Assembly (NCBI GenBank): GCA_964510955.1
Contig: CAZEDW010000002.1
Coordinates: 1 to 64,000, forward strand
Direction of reading: 5' to 3'
DNA length: 64,000 bases
Source of the DNA: JAFLCM01 sp964510955
GTDB lineage: Bacteria > Planctomycetota > Phycisphaerae > Phycisphaerales > UBA1924
Part shown: positions 9,150-16,349 of the stretch, piece after piece
Layout: each line of letters starts with the position of its first letter
Numbering within the stretch: the stretch's first letter is position 1
Made by a program: the position numbers and the translations under genes
Notes under the pieces: model-generated
Told to the model about the DNA's origin: nothing
Databases searched by the model: none
What the model saw: only the letters and a program-made list of their open reading frames with translations

Positions 9150-11276
9150 TCAACGGCCGGCGACGGCCTCCGGCGCCTCGCCGGGCCGCTGGGGCGCCGG
9201 GGAGAAGAAGATGCCCATCTCCGCGGGCTTGGCGTAGAGAGATGGATCGATGTACCTGCCCTGCTCGAAGCCCGTCTTGACGCGCTCGATGGGTGCGCCC
9301 CGCATCACGACGAACCGGTCGTTGCGCCGGGCTTTGACCTCCCAGGAGACCTCCATACCCGGCACGCCGCCGGCGATCCTGAACCGGTTGTCGTGCTCGC
9401 GGTCTGCCACATAGAGCATCGGTGCCGGGGCGCCGATCGGCGTGAGCTGGTAGCGGGGGTCGGTGTTGATCGTGTCGAAGTAGTCGGGCAGGTCGATCCA
9501 CGCCGCGCCGTCGCCGTCGAGCACCACGTTGCCGCTGTAGATGTTCAGCACCTCCGGACTTTCGGCGCTGTAGTGGATGAGCACCTTGTGCTCGGGGTCG
9601 AGGGGATGATCGATGACGAACGACTTGGTGCCGGAGGAGCCAAGACGTCCGTTGGCGTAGACGCCGTAAGCGTTGGCGCCGGCGGCTTGACCGTACACGC
9701 CGTAGTTGGTGTTGGCGCTGGAGGGTGCCTCGCCGCGCACCCCGGCGGCGCCGGCGGCGGTGCTGCTGGTGATGCCGCGCACGCCGTACGTCGTGCCCGA
9801 CGTGGTAGAGGCGATCGCGTACACGGCGGTGCCCGCGGTGCTGTCGGTGGAGAAATCACCTGCGACGGAGTTGCCGGTCGAGGCGGTGGCATTGGCGACG
9901 ACGGCGACACCGCCCGCCGTCGCGCAGTCGAACTCGGCGGCGGTTGGACGCGTCCCGGCGTCGACTGTGAGCGAGTTGTTTCCGGGAGACGAGGTGCCGA
10001 TCCCGACGCGCCCGTTGCCCTTGACGCGCATGTTCTCGGTAAACGACGAGCTCTGGCCGTAGCCGAACGCGATGTCGCCGGACGAGGTGGCCGCGTAGAC
10101 CTGCATGAGCTGGGTCTGGATGCCGAAGCCCCAATGGTTGCCGCTGCTCCCCAAGAGCGAGATCTTGTCACCGAAAGTGTCCGCGAAGTTGAGCGGGAAG
10201 CCCGGGGTGGTGGTCCCGATCCCCACATAGCCGGTCGACCCCTGCACGAACAGGTTGTCGGCCCAGGCGATCGCGGCGCCGCCGGCGTCGGAGGGCGCGT
10301 AGCGGAAGTCCACATTGCCCAAGTTATCCAGCAGCACTCCCGACGCCGGCTGAGCGTTGTCAACCCGCCGGGACGTGTCGTCGCTGGTCTGGAAATACGC
10401 GTTGCGTGAGATATGGAACGAGGTGTTGGTGCCGGCCGAAGTTGACTGATCGCCGATGACCAGTTCGGGATTGACCCCATAGCCGCTATTGGACGGCGAG
10501 ATCCTCAACGACGCGTTCCCGCTCGGGACACGCGCCACGATGTTGCCACGAACCTCGAGATTCGAGTTGGGCGTGGATGTGCCAACACCGACGTTTCCGG
10601 CGGTGTAGTAGCTGATGGTGCCGTTCAGCAGCCACGGCGAGGCGCCGGCAGGCCCGGTGGCGCCTTGCGGACCTTGCGGACCTTGCGGACCTTGCGGACC
10701 TAGGGGACCCTGGTCACCTTGCGGTCCCTGCGAACCCTGCGCGCCGGTGGCACCGGCATCACCCTGTGGCCCGGTCGGTCCCTGCGGGCCGGTGGGGCCG
10801 GCTGGTCCCTGCGGTCCTACCGGTCCTTGCGGCCCCGGGCTACCCGAGAGCGCGTACAGCGCGTACGGCGCCGGGGTCACCGATTGGCGCGGGGTGAGCA
10901 CCGTAAACGCCGGCTCAGAGCCCGAGCCGTTCCACGGCGGCGTACGCACCGACAGCTCTAGCCACCGGGCTTCGCCCGCAAAGGCTCCGGTACCGAAGTC
11001 AAGGTCAGCGGTCAGCCGGCCGCTGGTGACCGTCGTGTTGGAAAGCTGGAGCGCGGGCCCAACCTGATTCCCCGACACGGAAGCGTCATACAGCATGAAC
11101 CTGATGTCCGCGCTACCACTGAACGCTGTCCCGGACAGATTGAGCACCCCCTGGTAGCTGAACCCCTGCGGCGCGGGGTCGCCGTTGACGGTAAGAGCGG
11201 CGATCAAACTGATTGCGGCGGCGAGAGTCAACTGGGGCGCGCAGCGAACGCGGGAGGGCCGGGGTGACAGGCGCAT
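9150..11276 (-). CDS. Secreted collagen-like (Gly-X-Y) repeat protein with tail-fibre-like C-terminus
   Basis: A predicted exported protein of about 708 residues. The start at 11276 is supported by GAGGAG upstream and by the signal peptide it creates (hydrophobic core LTLAAAISLIAALTV). A beta-rich N-terminal domain is followed at about residues 142-212 by a run of Gly-X-Y triplets (GPQGPVGPQGPAGPTGPQ and onwards), encoded in part by a tandem 9-base repeat near 10670-10710. Then come trimeric-fibre-like repeats of the type VGIGTTTPGFPL and VGIGTSSPGNN, and a C-terminal domain with a conserved pattern (RFRIAGGVPGMEVSWEVKA) seen at the ends of many bacterial surface fibres. The domain order suggests a trimeric surface stalk. 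The lack of a visible membrane anchor leaves attachment unclear. Confidence 0.88.
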   Translation of the reverse strand: MRLSPRPSRVRCAPQLTLAAAISLIAALTVNGDPAPQGFSYQGVLNLSGTAFSGSADIRFMLYDASVSGNQVGPALQLSNTTVTSGRLTADLDFGTGAFAGEARWLELSVRTPPWNGSGSEPAFTVLTPRQSVTPAPYALYALSGSPGPQGPVGPQGPAGPTGPQGPTGPQGDAGATGAQGSQGPQGDQGPLGPQGPQGPQGPQGATGPAGASPWLLNGTISYYTAGNVGVGTSTPNSNLEVRGNIVARVPSGNASLRISPSNSGYGVNPELVIGDQSTSAGTNTSFHISRNAYFQTSDDTSRRVDNAQPASGVLLDNLGNVDFRYAPSDAGGAAIAWADNLFVQGSTGYVGIGTTTPGFPLNFADTFGDKISLLGSSGNHWGFGIQTQLMQVYAATSSGDIAFGYGQSSSFTENMRVKGNGRVGIGTSSPGNNSLTVDAGTRPTAAEFDCATAGGVAVVANATASTGNSVAGDFSTDSTAGTAVYAIASTTSGTTYGVRGITSSTAAGAAGVRGEAPSSANTNYGVYGQAAGANAYGVYANGRLGSSGTKSFVIDHPLDPEHKVLIHYSAESPEVLNIYSGNVVLDGDGAAWIDLPDYFDTINTDPRYQLTPIGAPAPMLYVADREHDNRFRIAGGVPGMEVSWEVKARRNDRFVVMRGAPIERVKTGFEQGRYIDPSLYAKPAEMGIFFSPAPQRPGEAPEAVAGR
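10640..10850 (-). repeat. Collagen-like triplet repeat inside the surface-fibre gene
   Basis: About 23 consecutive Gly-X-Y triplets. On the plus strand a 9-base unit CTTGCGGAC is repeated nearly perfectly four times around 10672-10707, the part most prone to slippage. The frame is kept throughout because the unit is a multiple of three. Confidence 0.85.
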
Positions 11277-11516
11277 GACGGAGCTCCTCGACTTGCGGTA
11301 GCGGGACTGGACGATTGGAACAACCGTGGTGTCGAAGCACGGCATGGGCAAACTCGATTCTCGGGCAGCGAGCCCCTAACGGGCGCGTCTCGCCAGCGGC
11401 TACGACAACGGCGCCGCGGGGGCGCAATCACCACGCAGAGAATCTACGCGCCAGCCCTGCGGGGGCGGCCGCGCCCGACGTCTCATCGAGTGAAACGGTG
11501 CCGATCGGGGCGCTCT

Positions 11517-12332
11517 TCAGGTACCGGAGCGAGGTCTCGGCTTGCTCTTTGACTTGCCCGACGGCGCGTCCTGCGCGGGGGGCGCAGCGCCGGATGGCGG
11601 AACCTGCGGTGCGGGGGTCGGCGCGGCGGCCGGATCGCCCGCTTTCTCCGTGGGCATGGCGCCGGGGCTGAACAACTCGGCGTTGATCGTCTGGTGCTCG
11701 ACCAGCGGCCCATCCGTCTTGACGCGCTGCACGCTCCCCTTCACTTTGGCCTTGACGTGCTCGTCGCGCGGCGACCCCGGGGGTGGTGCGGGGTCCGGCT
11801 CGCCCCAGGAAACCAGCTGCACCGCCTTGCCGTCGGGCGACTCGAGCACCAGCCAGTCGCCGTCGTTCTTGAAACCGCTCGTGTGCCCCCCCGATCCGGC
11901 GACCCGGAAGACCCGGGCGTTATGGAAGTTCGGGTTGGGGGTGGCGGCGGTGGCACCGGTGCCCACGGGTCCCGGGATCGTCGCGTCCTGCCCGTTGAAA
12001 ACCACCGCGAGTTCGCCCGGCGCGAGCTCGCAGGCTGGGAACACGAAGGAGAATCCTTTCTTCGCGTTGCGGTCGCCCGCGGCCAGCCGGTTGGCGAGAC
12101 GGTATCCCCGAAGGCTGATCGCACGCGACGTGGGGTTGAAAAGCTCCACGAACTCGTCGCCGGTGGCGTCGCGCTTGCTGTCTTTGTTGGCGTCGCCGCC
12201 CGGGCCGGTGGGGACGTTGAACAGGACCTCGGTGATGATCGGGTGTGTGGGCGTCTCTGCGCCGGGACCGGGGTCGCCGGCACCCATCAAGGGAACCGAC
12301 AAGCATGAAGCCAGCATCATCGCCAGTGCCAT
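11517..12332 (-). CDS. Exported protein with a lamin-tail (LTD) domain
   Basis: A 271-residue product counted from the ATG at 12332, which begins a hydrophobic signal-like segment (MALAMMLASCLSVPLMGAG). The start is uncertain: no good ribosome binding site is visible and the frame is open to 12413. Residues about 25-190 match the lamin-tail fold seen in many bacterial secreted proteins: HPIITEVLFN, then GDEFVELFNPTSRAISLRGYRL, ELAPGELAVVF and GDWLVLESPDGKAVQLVSWG. The C-terminal ~60 residues are Pro/Ala-rich and end in a basic patch (KSKSKPRPRSGT), probably disordered. LTD domains are thought to mediate binding rather than catalysis. It diverges from the nitrilase-family gene with only about 80 bases between the starts. 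Confidence 0.82.
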   Translation of the reverse strand: MALAMMLASCLSVPLMGAGDPGPGAETPTHPIITEVLFNVPTGPGGDANKDSKRDATGDEFVELFNPTSRAISLRGYRLANRLAAGDRNAKKGFSFVFPACELAPGELAVVFNGQDATIPGPVGTGATAATPNPNFHNARVFRVAGSGGHTSGFKNDGDWLVLESPDGKAVQLVSWGEPDPAPPPGSPRDEHVKAKVKGSVQRVKTDGPLVEHQTINAELFSPGAMPTEKAGDPAAAPTPAPQVPPSGAAPPAQDAPSGKSKSKPRPRSGT

Positions 12333-12411
12333 GGCGTCAGCATATCCGAGCCCGCGGCGGGACCGTCCGGCATGCCACGGACTGACCCGGGTGTCCGCGT
12401 AGCATCCCTCC

Positions 12412-13227
12412 ATGCACGCTCACTTGGTGCAACTCGATATCGCCTGGGAAAACCGCTCGGCGAACCACGCCCGAGTGCGGTCCTTGCTGGAGGGCACGCC
12501 GATCGCCCCCGGCGACCTGATCCTCCTGCCCGAAATGTTTGATTCCGGCTTCTCCCTCAATATCGAAACCACCGCCGATAGCCGCGGCGACACTGCCCGC
12601 TTCCTCGGTGAGTTGGCCCGCTCCACCGGGGCTTGGGTCCACGCCGGGACCACCGCCCTGAGCCCACCGCCCGACCGGCGCGGCCTGAACCGGGCCCTCA
12701 CGTTCGCCCCCGACGGCTCGCTCGCCTCTCAATACGACAAAATGCACCCCTTCACCTACGGGCGCGAAGGGGAGAGATTCCAACGCGGAGCGTCGCTCCC
12801 GACCTGGCTGGTGGACGCCGATCCCCCGGTGCGTTTCTGCTCGGTCATCTGCTACGACTTGCGGTTTCCGGAGCTTTTCAGGGCGGGATTAGCGGGCGGG
12901 ACGGAGGTGTTTACCGTGGTGGCCAACTGGCCTGCGGGTCGTCGTGAGCATTGGAGGGCGTTGTGCATCGCCCGAGCGATCGAGAACCAGGCGATCGTCC
13001 TCGGGGTGAATCGATGCGGAAAGGACCCTCATTTGGCCTATCTCGGAGGCTCGATCGCGGCTGATGCGCAGGGGAACGTGGTGGGTGAGGCCGATGCCCG
13101 GGAGCAGGTTCTTAGCCTTCCGCTGGACCTGGATCGCCTCAGGCAATGGCGCCAGGAGTTCCCCGCGTGGCGTGATCAGCACCCGGCACTCTGGCCACCC
13201 AAGGGATCAGGCTCTTGCGGGGCCTAA
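12412..13227 (+). CDS. Nitrilase-superfamily carbon-nitrogen hydrolase (omega-amidase-like)
   Basis: A 271-residue enzyme of the C-N hydrolase fold. The Glu-Lys-Cys catalytic triad is complete: E41 in LLPEMFDSGFS, K110 in QYDKMHPF, C147 in CYDLRFPE. The length and the DLRFPELFR signature fit the branch containing omega-amidase/YafV, which removes the amide from alpha-ketoglutaramate or alpha-ketosuccinamate. Substrate assignment is inference; other short-chain amidases share these motifs. It stands alone: the gene upstream is divergent and the region downstream holds the RNA units. Confidence 0.88.
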   Translation: MHAHLVQLDIAWENRSANHARVRSLLEGTPIAPGDLILLPEMFDSGFSLNIETTADSRGDTARFLGELARSTGAWVHAGTTALSPPPDRRGLNRALTFAPDGSLASQYDKMHPFTYGREGERFQRGASLPTWLVDADPPVRFCSVICYDLRFPELFRAGLAGGTEVFTVVANWPAGRREHWRALCIARAIENQAIVLGVNRCGKDPHLAYLGGSIAADAQGNVVGEADAREQVLSLPLDLDRLRQWRQEFPAWRDQHPALWPPKGSGSCGA

Positions 13228-13316
13228 TTAGCGGACGTCCAAACGGCTCAACCGGGCAATCAGCCCCGGATCGTGAGTTTTCCCCATTTTTTCCGCCGTC
13301 GGGGTGCGAAAGCCAC

Positions 13317-13344
13317 TTGACGGATCACAAAGATGAGGTATTCT
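13317..13344 (+). promoter_or_regulatory. Sigma-70-type promoter for RNA unit 1
   Basis: A -35 element TTGACG (13317-13322) and a -10 element TATTCT (13339-13344) are separated by 16 bases. Transcription would start near 13351. No credible ORF follows; a structured stretch ending in an intrinsic terminator at 13699-13737 does. Confidence 0.65.
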
Positions 13345-13350
13345 TACAGG

Positions 13351-13737
13351 GTTGAGTCCGAAGACCCGCTTTGGCGGGCCGCGTCTGAACAAGGCGTGCG
13401 AGGTGAGGGAAGCAACCACCTCGACAATAGAGAGAGATTTCCGCTACGGCGGTGTGTGTTTGCAGTTTTTTCCCTGCTGACTCCTCCGTGGCTGGTTTGA
13501 GCGATGCGCTTGCGTGTTGCTCGAGCAAAGTGCCGCGGATTCCCTGTGCTCGCTTCGCCTGTGGTAACCCATGGGCGAAGTGATTCCAAAGGCCGAAAGG
13601 CCAGGCTTGAGCGACGGGTAACGGGGGAGTTCCCCTCGCTCACGACATCGAGAGGCGAGTTTGAGAGAGCTCGCGGCGGGCACAGGCCCGGAGAAAAGCC
13701 CTCAAGGCAGCGATAACCGCTGTTGTGTGGGTTTTTT
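13351..13737 (+). ncRNA. Candidate structured RNA 1 (about 387 nt, family unknown)
   Basis: A promoter-to-terminator unit with no convincing protein frame. Strong local helices can be read directly: CCCGC/GCGGG (near 13364-13377); GAGGTG/CACCTC (near 13402-13424); a 10-pair stem closed by a CUUG loop (13501-13524); CTTCGCC/GGCGAAG (near 13553-13580); GGCC-GAAA-GGCC (near 13590-13602); and GAGCGA/TCGCTC (near 13609-13645). The length resembles RNase P RNA or tmRNA. However, I could not find RNase P conserved regions (GAGGAAAGUCC, ACAGAA), a tmRNA acceptor/T-arm, or the SRP core. The family is left open. Confidence 0.55.
13699..13737 (+). terminator. Intrinsic terminator of RNA unit 1
   Basis: A long imperfect hairpin (13699-13731) with CAGCG/CGCTG at its tip, two G-T pairs and a CCC/GGG base, followed directly by TTTTTT (13732-13737). 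Confidence 0.75.
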
Positions 13738-13749
13738 CGCGCGCTGGAC

Positions 13750-13777
13750 TTGACACTACGCCCGCACGGGTTATCTT
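13750..13777 (+). promoter_or_regulatory. Sigma-70-type promoter for RNA unit 2
   Basis: A perfect -35 TTGACA (13750-13755) and a -10 TATCTT (13772-13777) with a 16-base spacer. The predicted start is near 13784. It begins only 13 bases after the T-run of RNA unit 1, so the two units appear to be separately initiated. Confidence 0.7.
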
Positions 13778-13783
13778 TGAGGT

Positions 13784-13991
13784 GTCGACGGTGCTGCACA
13801 GGACACCGTCGCCCGGCTGGCCGCCACTGGTGGCCGAGGGGGCCGGACGCTGAGGTAGGCTGGGAAACCGGCCGGCCTGGCTTCGGGCAACGGGAGTCAC
13901 ACCAAGCACCTCCCCGAGCCCAACAAACTGCCACACTCTGTGAGGAGTCAACGCCTCGGCCTGGGAATACCGGACCGAGGCGTTTCCCTTT
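13784..13991 (+). ncRNA. Candidate structured RNA 2 (about 208 nt, family unknown)
   Basis: The unit folds on inspection as a multi-branched element. GAGGTG near the 5' end (13779-13784) pairs with CACCTC (13907-13912). Inside are CGACGGTG/CACCGTCG (8 pairs, 13787-13812), GCCAC/GTGGC, and GGCTGG-GAAA-CCGGCC with a GNRA loop (13858-13873). A terminator hairpin ends it. The length would suit a 6S RNA, but the multibranch layout does not; it could also be a riboswitch-like leader. I compared it by eye with cobalamin, c-di-GMP and SRP consensus features and found no match. The helix at the extreme 5' end overlaps the inferred start site, so the exact start may be a few bases upstream. Confidence 0.5.
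13950..13991 (+). terminator. Intrinsic terminator of RNA unit 2
   Basis: AACGCCTCGG (13950-13959) pairs perfectly with CCGAGGCGTT (13975-13984), a 10-pair stem, followed by TTCCCTTT. The tail is interrupted by three C, so termination may be partial. Confidence 0.65.
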
Positions 13992-14031
13992 GGGGTCCTA
14001 CCCCGGGTCCCTACAAAATGCACGGATGAGC

Positions 14032-14072
14032 GGGGGTGGAAGCGGGGGGCGGGGGCGGGGGGCGGGAGCGGG
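14032..14072 (+). other. G-quadruplex-forming motif upstream of pilM
   Basis: Five G-runs of 3 to 6 bases are separated by 1-7 bases (GGGGG, GGGGGG, GGGGG, GGGGGG, GGG) on the coding strand, about 210-250 bases before the pilM start. This satisfies the usual four-tract quadruplex rule. Whether it forms or matters is unknown. Confidence 0.55.
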
Positions 14073-14230
14073 CAAGAACCGTGAAATGAACACCGGACCC
14101 GAGACCAAGGAGTTCCGCTCAATTTCAGACGTCCACTGTCCTCTCTTCACAGCTCATTGTCCGTCCCCCTGAATCCCGCTCCGTTCCCGCCCGTATTGAA
14201 CTGTCCGCCGGCGCGGGACAAGCCGTGACC

Positions 14231-14254
14231 GGTCGGGTACCTTCCCGACCTTTT
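14231..14254 (+). promoter_or_regulatory. Terminator-like hairpin in the pilM leader
   Basis: GGTCGGG (14231-14237) pairs perfectly with CCCGACC (14244-14250) and is followed by TTTT. It lies 29 bases before the pilM ATG. It could be an attenuator, or the end of a short upstream transcript. Confidence 0.5.
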
Positions 14255-14282
14255 CAGCGGAACTTTTTTCTCAGGACGCGAC

Positions 14283-16349
14283 ATGCCATCATCCACGGTT
14301 TGCTGGGGTTTTGATATCGGGGCCGGGGGTGTCAAGGGCGTCAAGCTGGAAAAAGAGAGCGGTGGGGGGGTCAAGCTGCTTGATTACATCGTCATCCCTC
14401 ACAAGAAGGTGCTCTCGACGCCCGGCCTGGACGAGGCCGACGCGCTCAAGATCTCGCTCGGGGCGCTGATGAGCCAGTACCGCGACGCGCTCCGCGGCTC
14501 GGGGATCGTGGTCTCGGCGCCCGGGCACTCGGCGTTCGCGCGGTTCGCCAAGCTCCCGCCGGTCGAGCCGAAGCAGCTCCCGAACCTGGTGAAGTTCGAG
14601 GCGGCTCAGCAGATCCCGTTCCCGATGGAGGAGGTCGAGTGGGACTACCAGGTGTTCTCCGCCCCGGACTCGCCCGACCTTGAAGTCGGCATCTTCGCCA
14701 TCACGAAAGAACGCGTCAGCCAGCGGCTCAACCTGTACAGCGACCTGGGCCTTTACCCGGACCAGCTCACGCTCGGCCCGATCGCGGCGTACAACGCCGT
14801 GGCGTTCGACCAGCAGTTCACCGAGAAGACCCCCGGCACCATCATCCTCGATATCGGCACCGTTGCGTCCGACCTGATCATCGCCGAGAAGGGTCGCCTG
14901 TGGGTGCGCACGTTCCCGCTGGGCGGGCACAACTTCACCGAAGCCATCAACTCGACGTTCAACCTGGAGAGCTACACCAAGGCCGACAAGCTCAAGTCCG
15001 ACGCCGAGACCAGCAAGTTCAAGCAGCACATCTTCTCGGCTATCAAGCCCCTGTTGGGCGACCTCGCCCAGGACGTGCAGCGGTCGATTACGTACTACCA
15101 GGAGACGCACCCGGAGTCGAACCTGCAGCGGATCATCGGCATCGGGTCGAGCTTCCGCCTGCTGGGGCTGCGCAAACTGCTGAGCGCCCAGACCCGGCTC
15201 GAGGTGGTGCGCCTGGAGCGGTTCGCGCGCATCGGGCTGGAGGGCCCGGCCGCCGCGGACTTCGAGGCTTCCACCGGCAATCTCGTTACCGCCTACGGGC
15301 TGGCGCTGCAGGGGCTGGGGCTGACGCCCATCGGGGCCAACCTGATGCCGGTGCAGGTGATCCGCGAGTCGATGTGGAAGCGCAAGACGCCGTGGTTCCT
15401 CACCGCTGCCGGGCTGGGTATCGCCGCCAGCGCCGTGGCCTTCCTCCGCCCGTTCCTGGAGAGCACCAAGACCGTCAAGATCGCCGAAGATCAGACGATA
15501 TCGAGCGTGATCCGCCAGGGAGAGTCGCTGAAGCGCGACTGGGACCAGCAGTCGGCGGAGAACCAGCCGAAGTTCCTCGCCGAGAACGTACGCCGACTCC
15601 TGGACGGACGCCAGCTCTTCGACTTCTTCCTGCGCGACGTCGAGGCGATCGCCGCGTCGGCCGACACGCTCGCCGGGTCGGCCAAGGGCCGCACAACCAT
15701 CGCCGGACGCGCGTTCGACCTGGCCTCTTTTAACACCGAGTACCTCAAGCCTGGGACGCCCCTGGCCACCGCTGCCGGCTCCGCGTCAACGGGCGCGGGA
15801 GGTGCGGCGGCCTCCGGTGGCGCCGGCGGCGCCGCAGACCCGAACGCGGGCGGCGCCGGCGCGTCGGCGATCGGCCCGGCCGGGGGCTTCAAGCTCACGC
15901 TCGTGCTCGACTCCCAGCAGCAGGACGCCTCCGACCTGCCCTTCCTGAACGATTCGGTGCTCACCTGGCTGAAGAAAAACGCCACCCGTGACGGCGTCCC
16001 CTACGACATCGTCGCCTCCCCGACCGTTGAGAGCGTCAAGGCCGTGGAGCAGCCGCCCCGTGGCGAATCGTCGCGCCCCGGGTCCGGCACCGGGGGCAAT
16101 CCCGGCGGCTCCCGCGGCCCCGGCGGGTCGGCCGGTCAGGGCGCTCCCGGGACGCCCGCCAACCCCGGCAGTGCGTCGGGCGGGCGCGGTTCATCGGGTA
16201 CCCAGAACGTGGATCAACTCGCGCCGCTGCCGGCGCCCAAGCCGCGCCTGGACCCCACGCTGAAATCGCGTCAGTACACGGTGGAATGGACGGTTCAGAT
16301 AAAGCAACCCGCCCCGCCGGGCGCGCCCGGACAGGAGAAGAAGTCGTGA
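14283..16349 (+). CDS. pilM: Type IV pilus assembly protein PilM with C-terminal membrane extension
   Basis: 688 residues. The first ~360 are an actin-like PilM ATPase fold: WGFDIGAGGVKGVKL at the N-terminus (phosphate-1 site), a central IILDIGTVASDLII (phosphate-2 site), and IIGIGSSFRLLGL (adenosine site). PilM usually stops near 350 residues as a soluble cytoplasmic ring that binds the PilN tail. Here a hydrophobic segment at about 368-386 follows, then a region with Gly/Ala/Pro-rich linkers and a C-terminal beta-strand-like end. This suggests fusion with a PilN-like membrane partner. ATG at 14283 has AGGA upstream. The stop overlaps the next start as GTGA, so the operon is translationally coupled. 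Confidence 0.9.
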   Translation: MPSSTVCWGFDIGAGGVKGVKLEKESGGGVKLLDYIVIPHKKVLSTPGLDEADALKISLGALMSQYRDALRGSGIVVSAPGHSAFARFAKLPPVEPKQLPNLVKFEAAQQIPFPMEEVEWDYQVFSAPDSPDLEVGIFAITKERVSQRLNLYSDLGLYPDQLTLGPIAAYNAVAFDQQFTEKTPGTIILDIGTVASDLIIAEKGRLWVRTFPLGGHNFTEAINSTFNLESYTKADKLKSDAETSKFKQHIFSAIKPLLGDLAQDVQRSITYYQETHPESNLQRIIGIGSSFRLLGLRKLLSAQTRLEVVRLERFARIGLEGPAAADFEASTGNLVTAYGLALQGLGLTPIGANLMPVQVIRESMWKRKTPWFLTAAGLGIAASAVAFLRPFLESTKTVKIAEDQTISSVIRQGESLKRDWDQQSAENQPKFLAENVRRLLDGRQLFDFFLRDVEAIAASADTLAGSAKGRTTIAGRAFDLASFNTEYLKPGTPLATAAGSASTGAGGAAASGGAGGAADPNAGGAGASAIGPAGGFKLTLVLDSQQQDASDLPFLNDSVLTWLKKNATRDGVPYDIVASPTVESVKAVEQPPRGESSRPGSGTGGNPGGSRGPGGSAGQGAPGTPANPGSASGGRGSSGTQNVDQLAPLPAPKPRLDPTLKSRQYTVEWTVQIKQPAPPGAPGQEKKS

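Noticed and set aside
10640..10850. Repeat as a mobile or satellite element
   Set aside because: It is the codon-level repeat of a Gly-X-Y collagen segment within a valid reading frame.
13504..13716. 70-residue ORF inside RNA unit 1
   Set aside because: Arg-rich, no ribosome binding site, and its codons coincide with several perfect helices and run into the terminator stem; structure explains the sequence better than coding.
13820..13905. Cobalamin riboswitch in RNA unit 2
   Set aside because: A GCCACTG string and GGGAA occur, but the B12 box and the GGTG...TCC elements are missing or out of order, and the downstream gene is not related to cobalamin.
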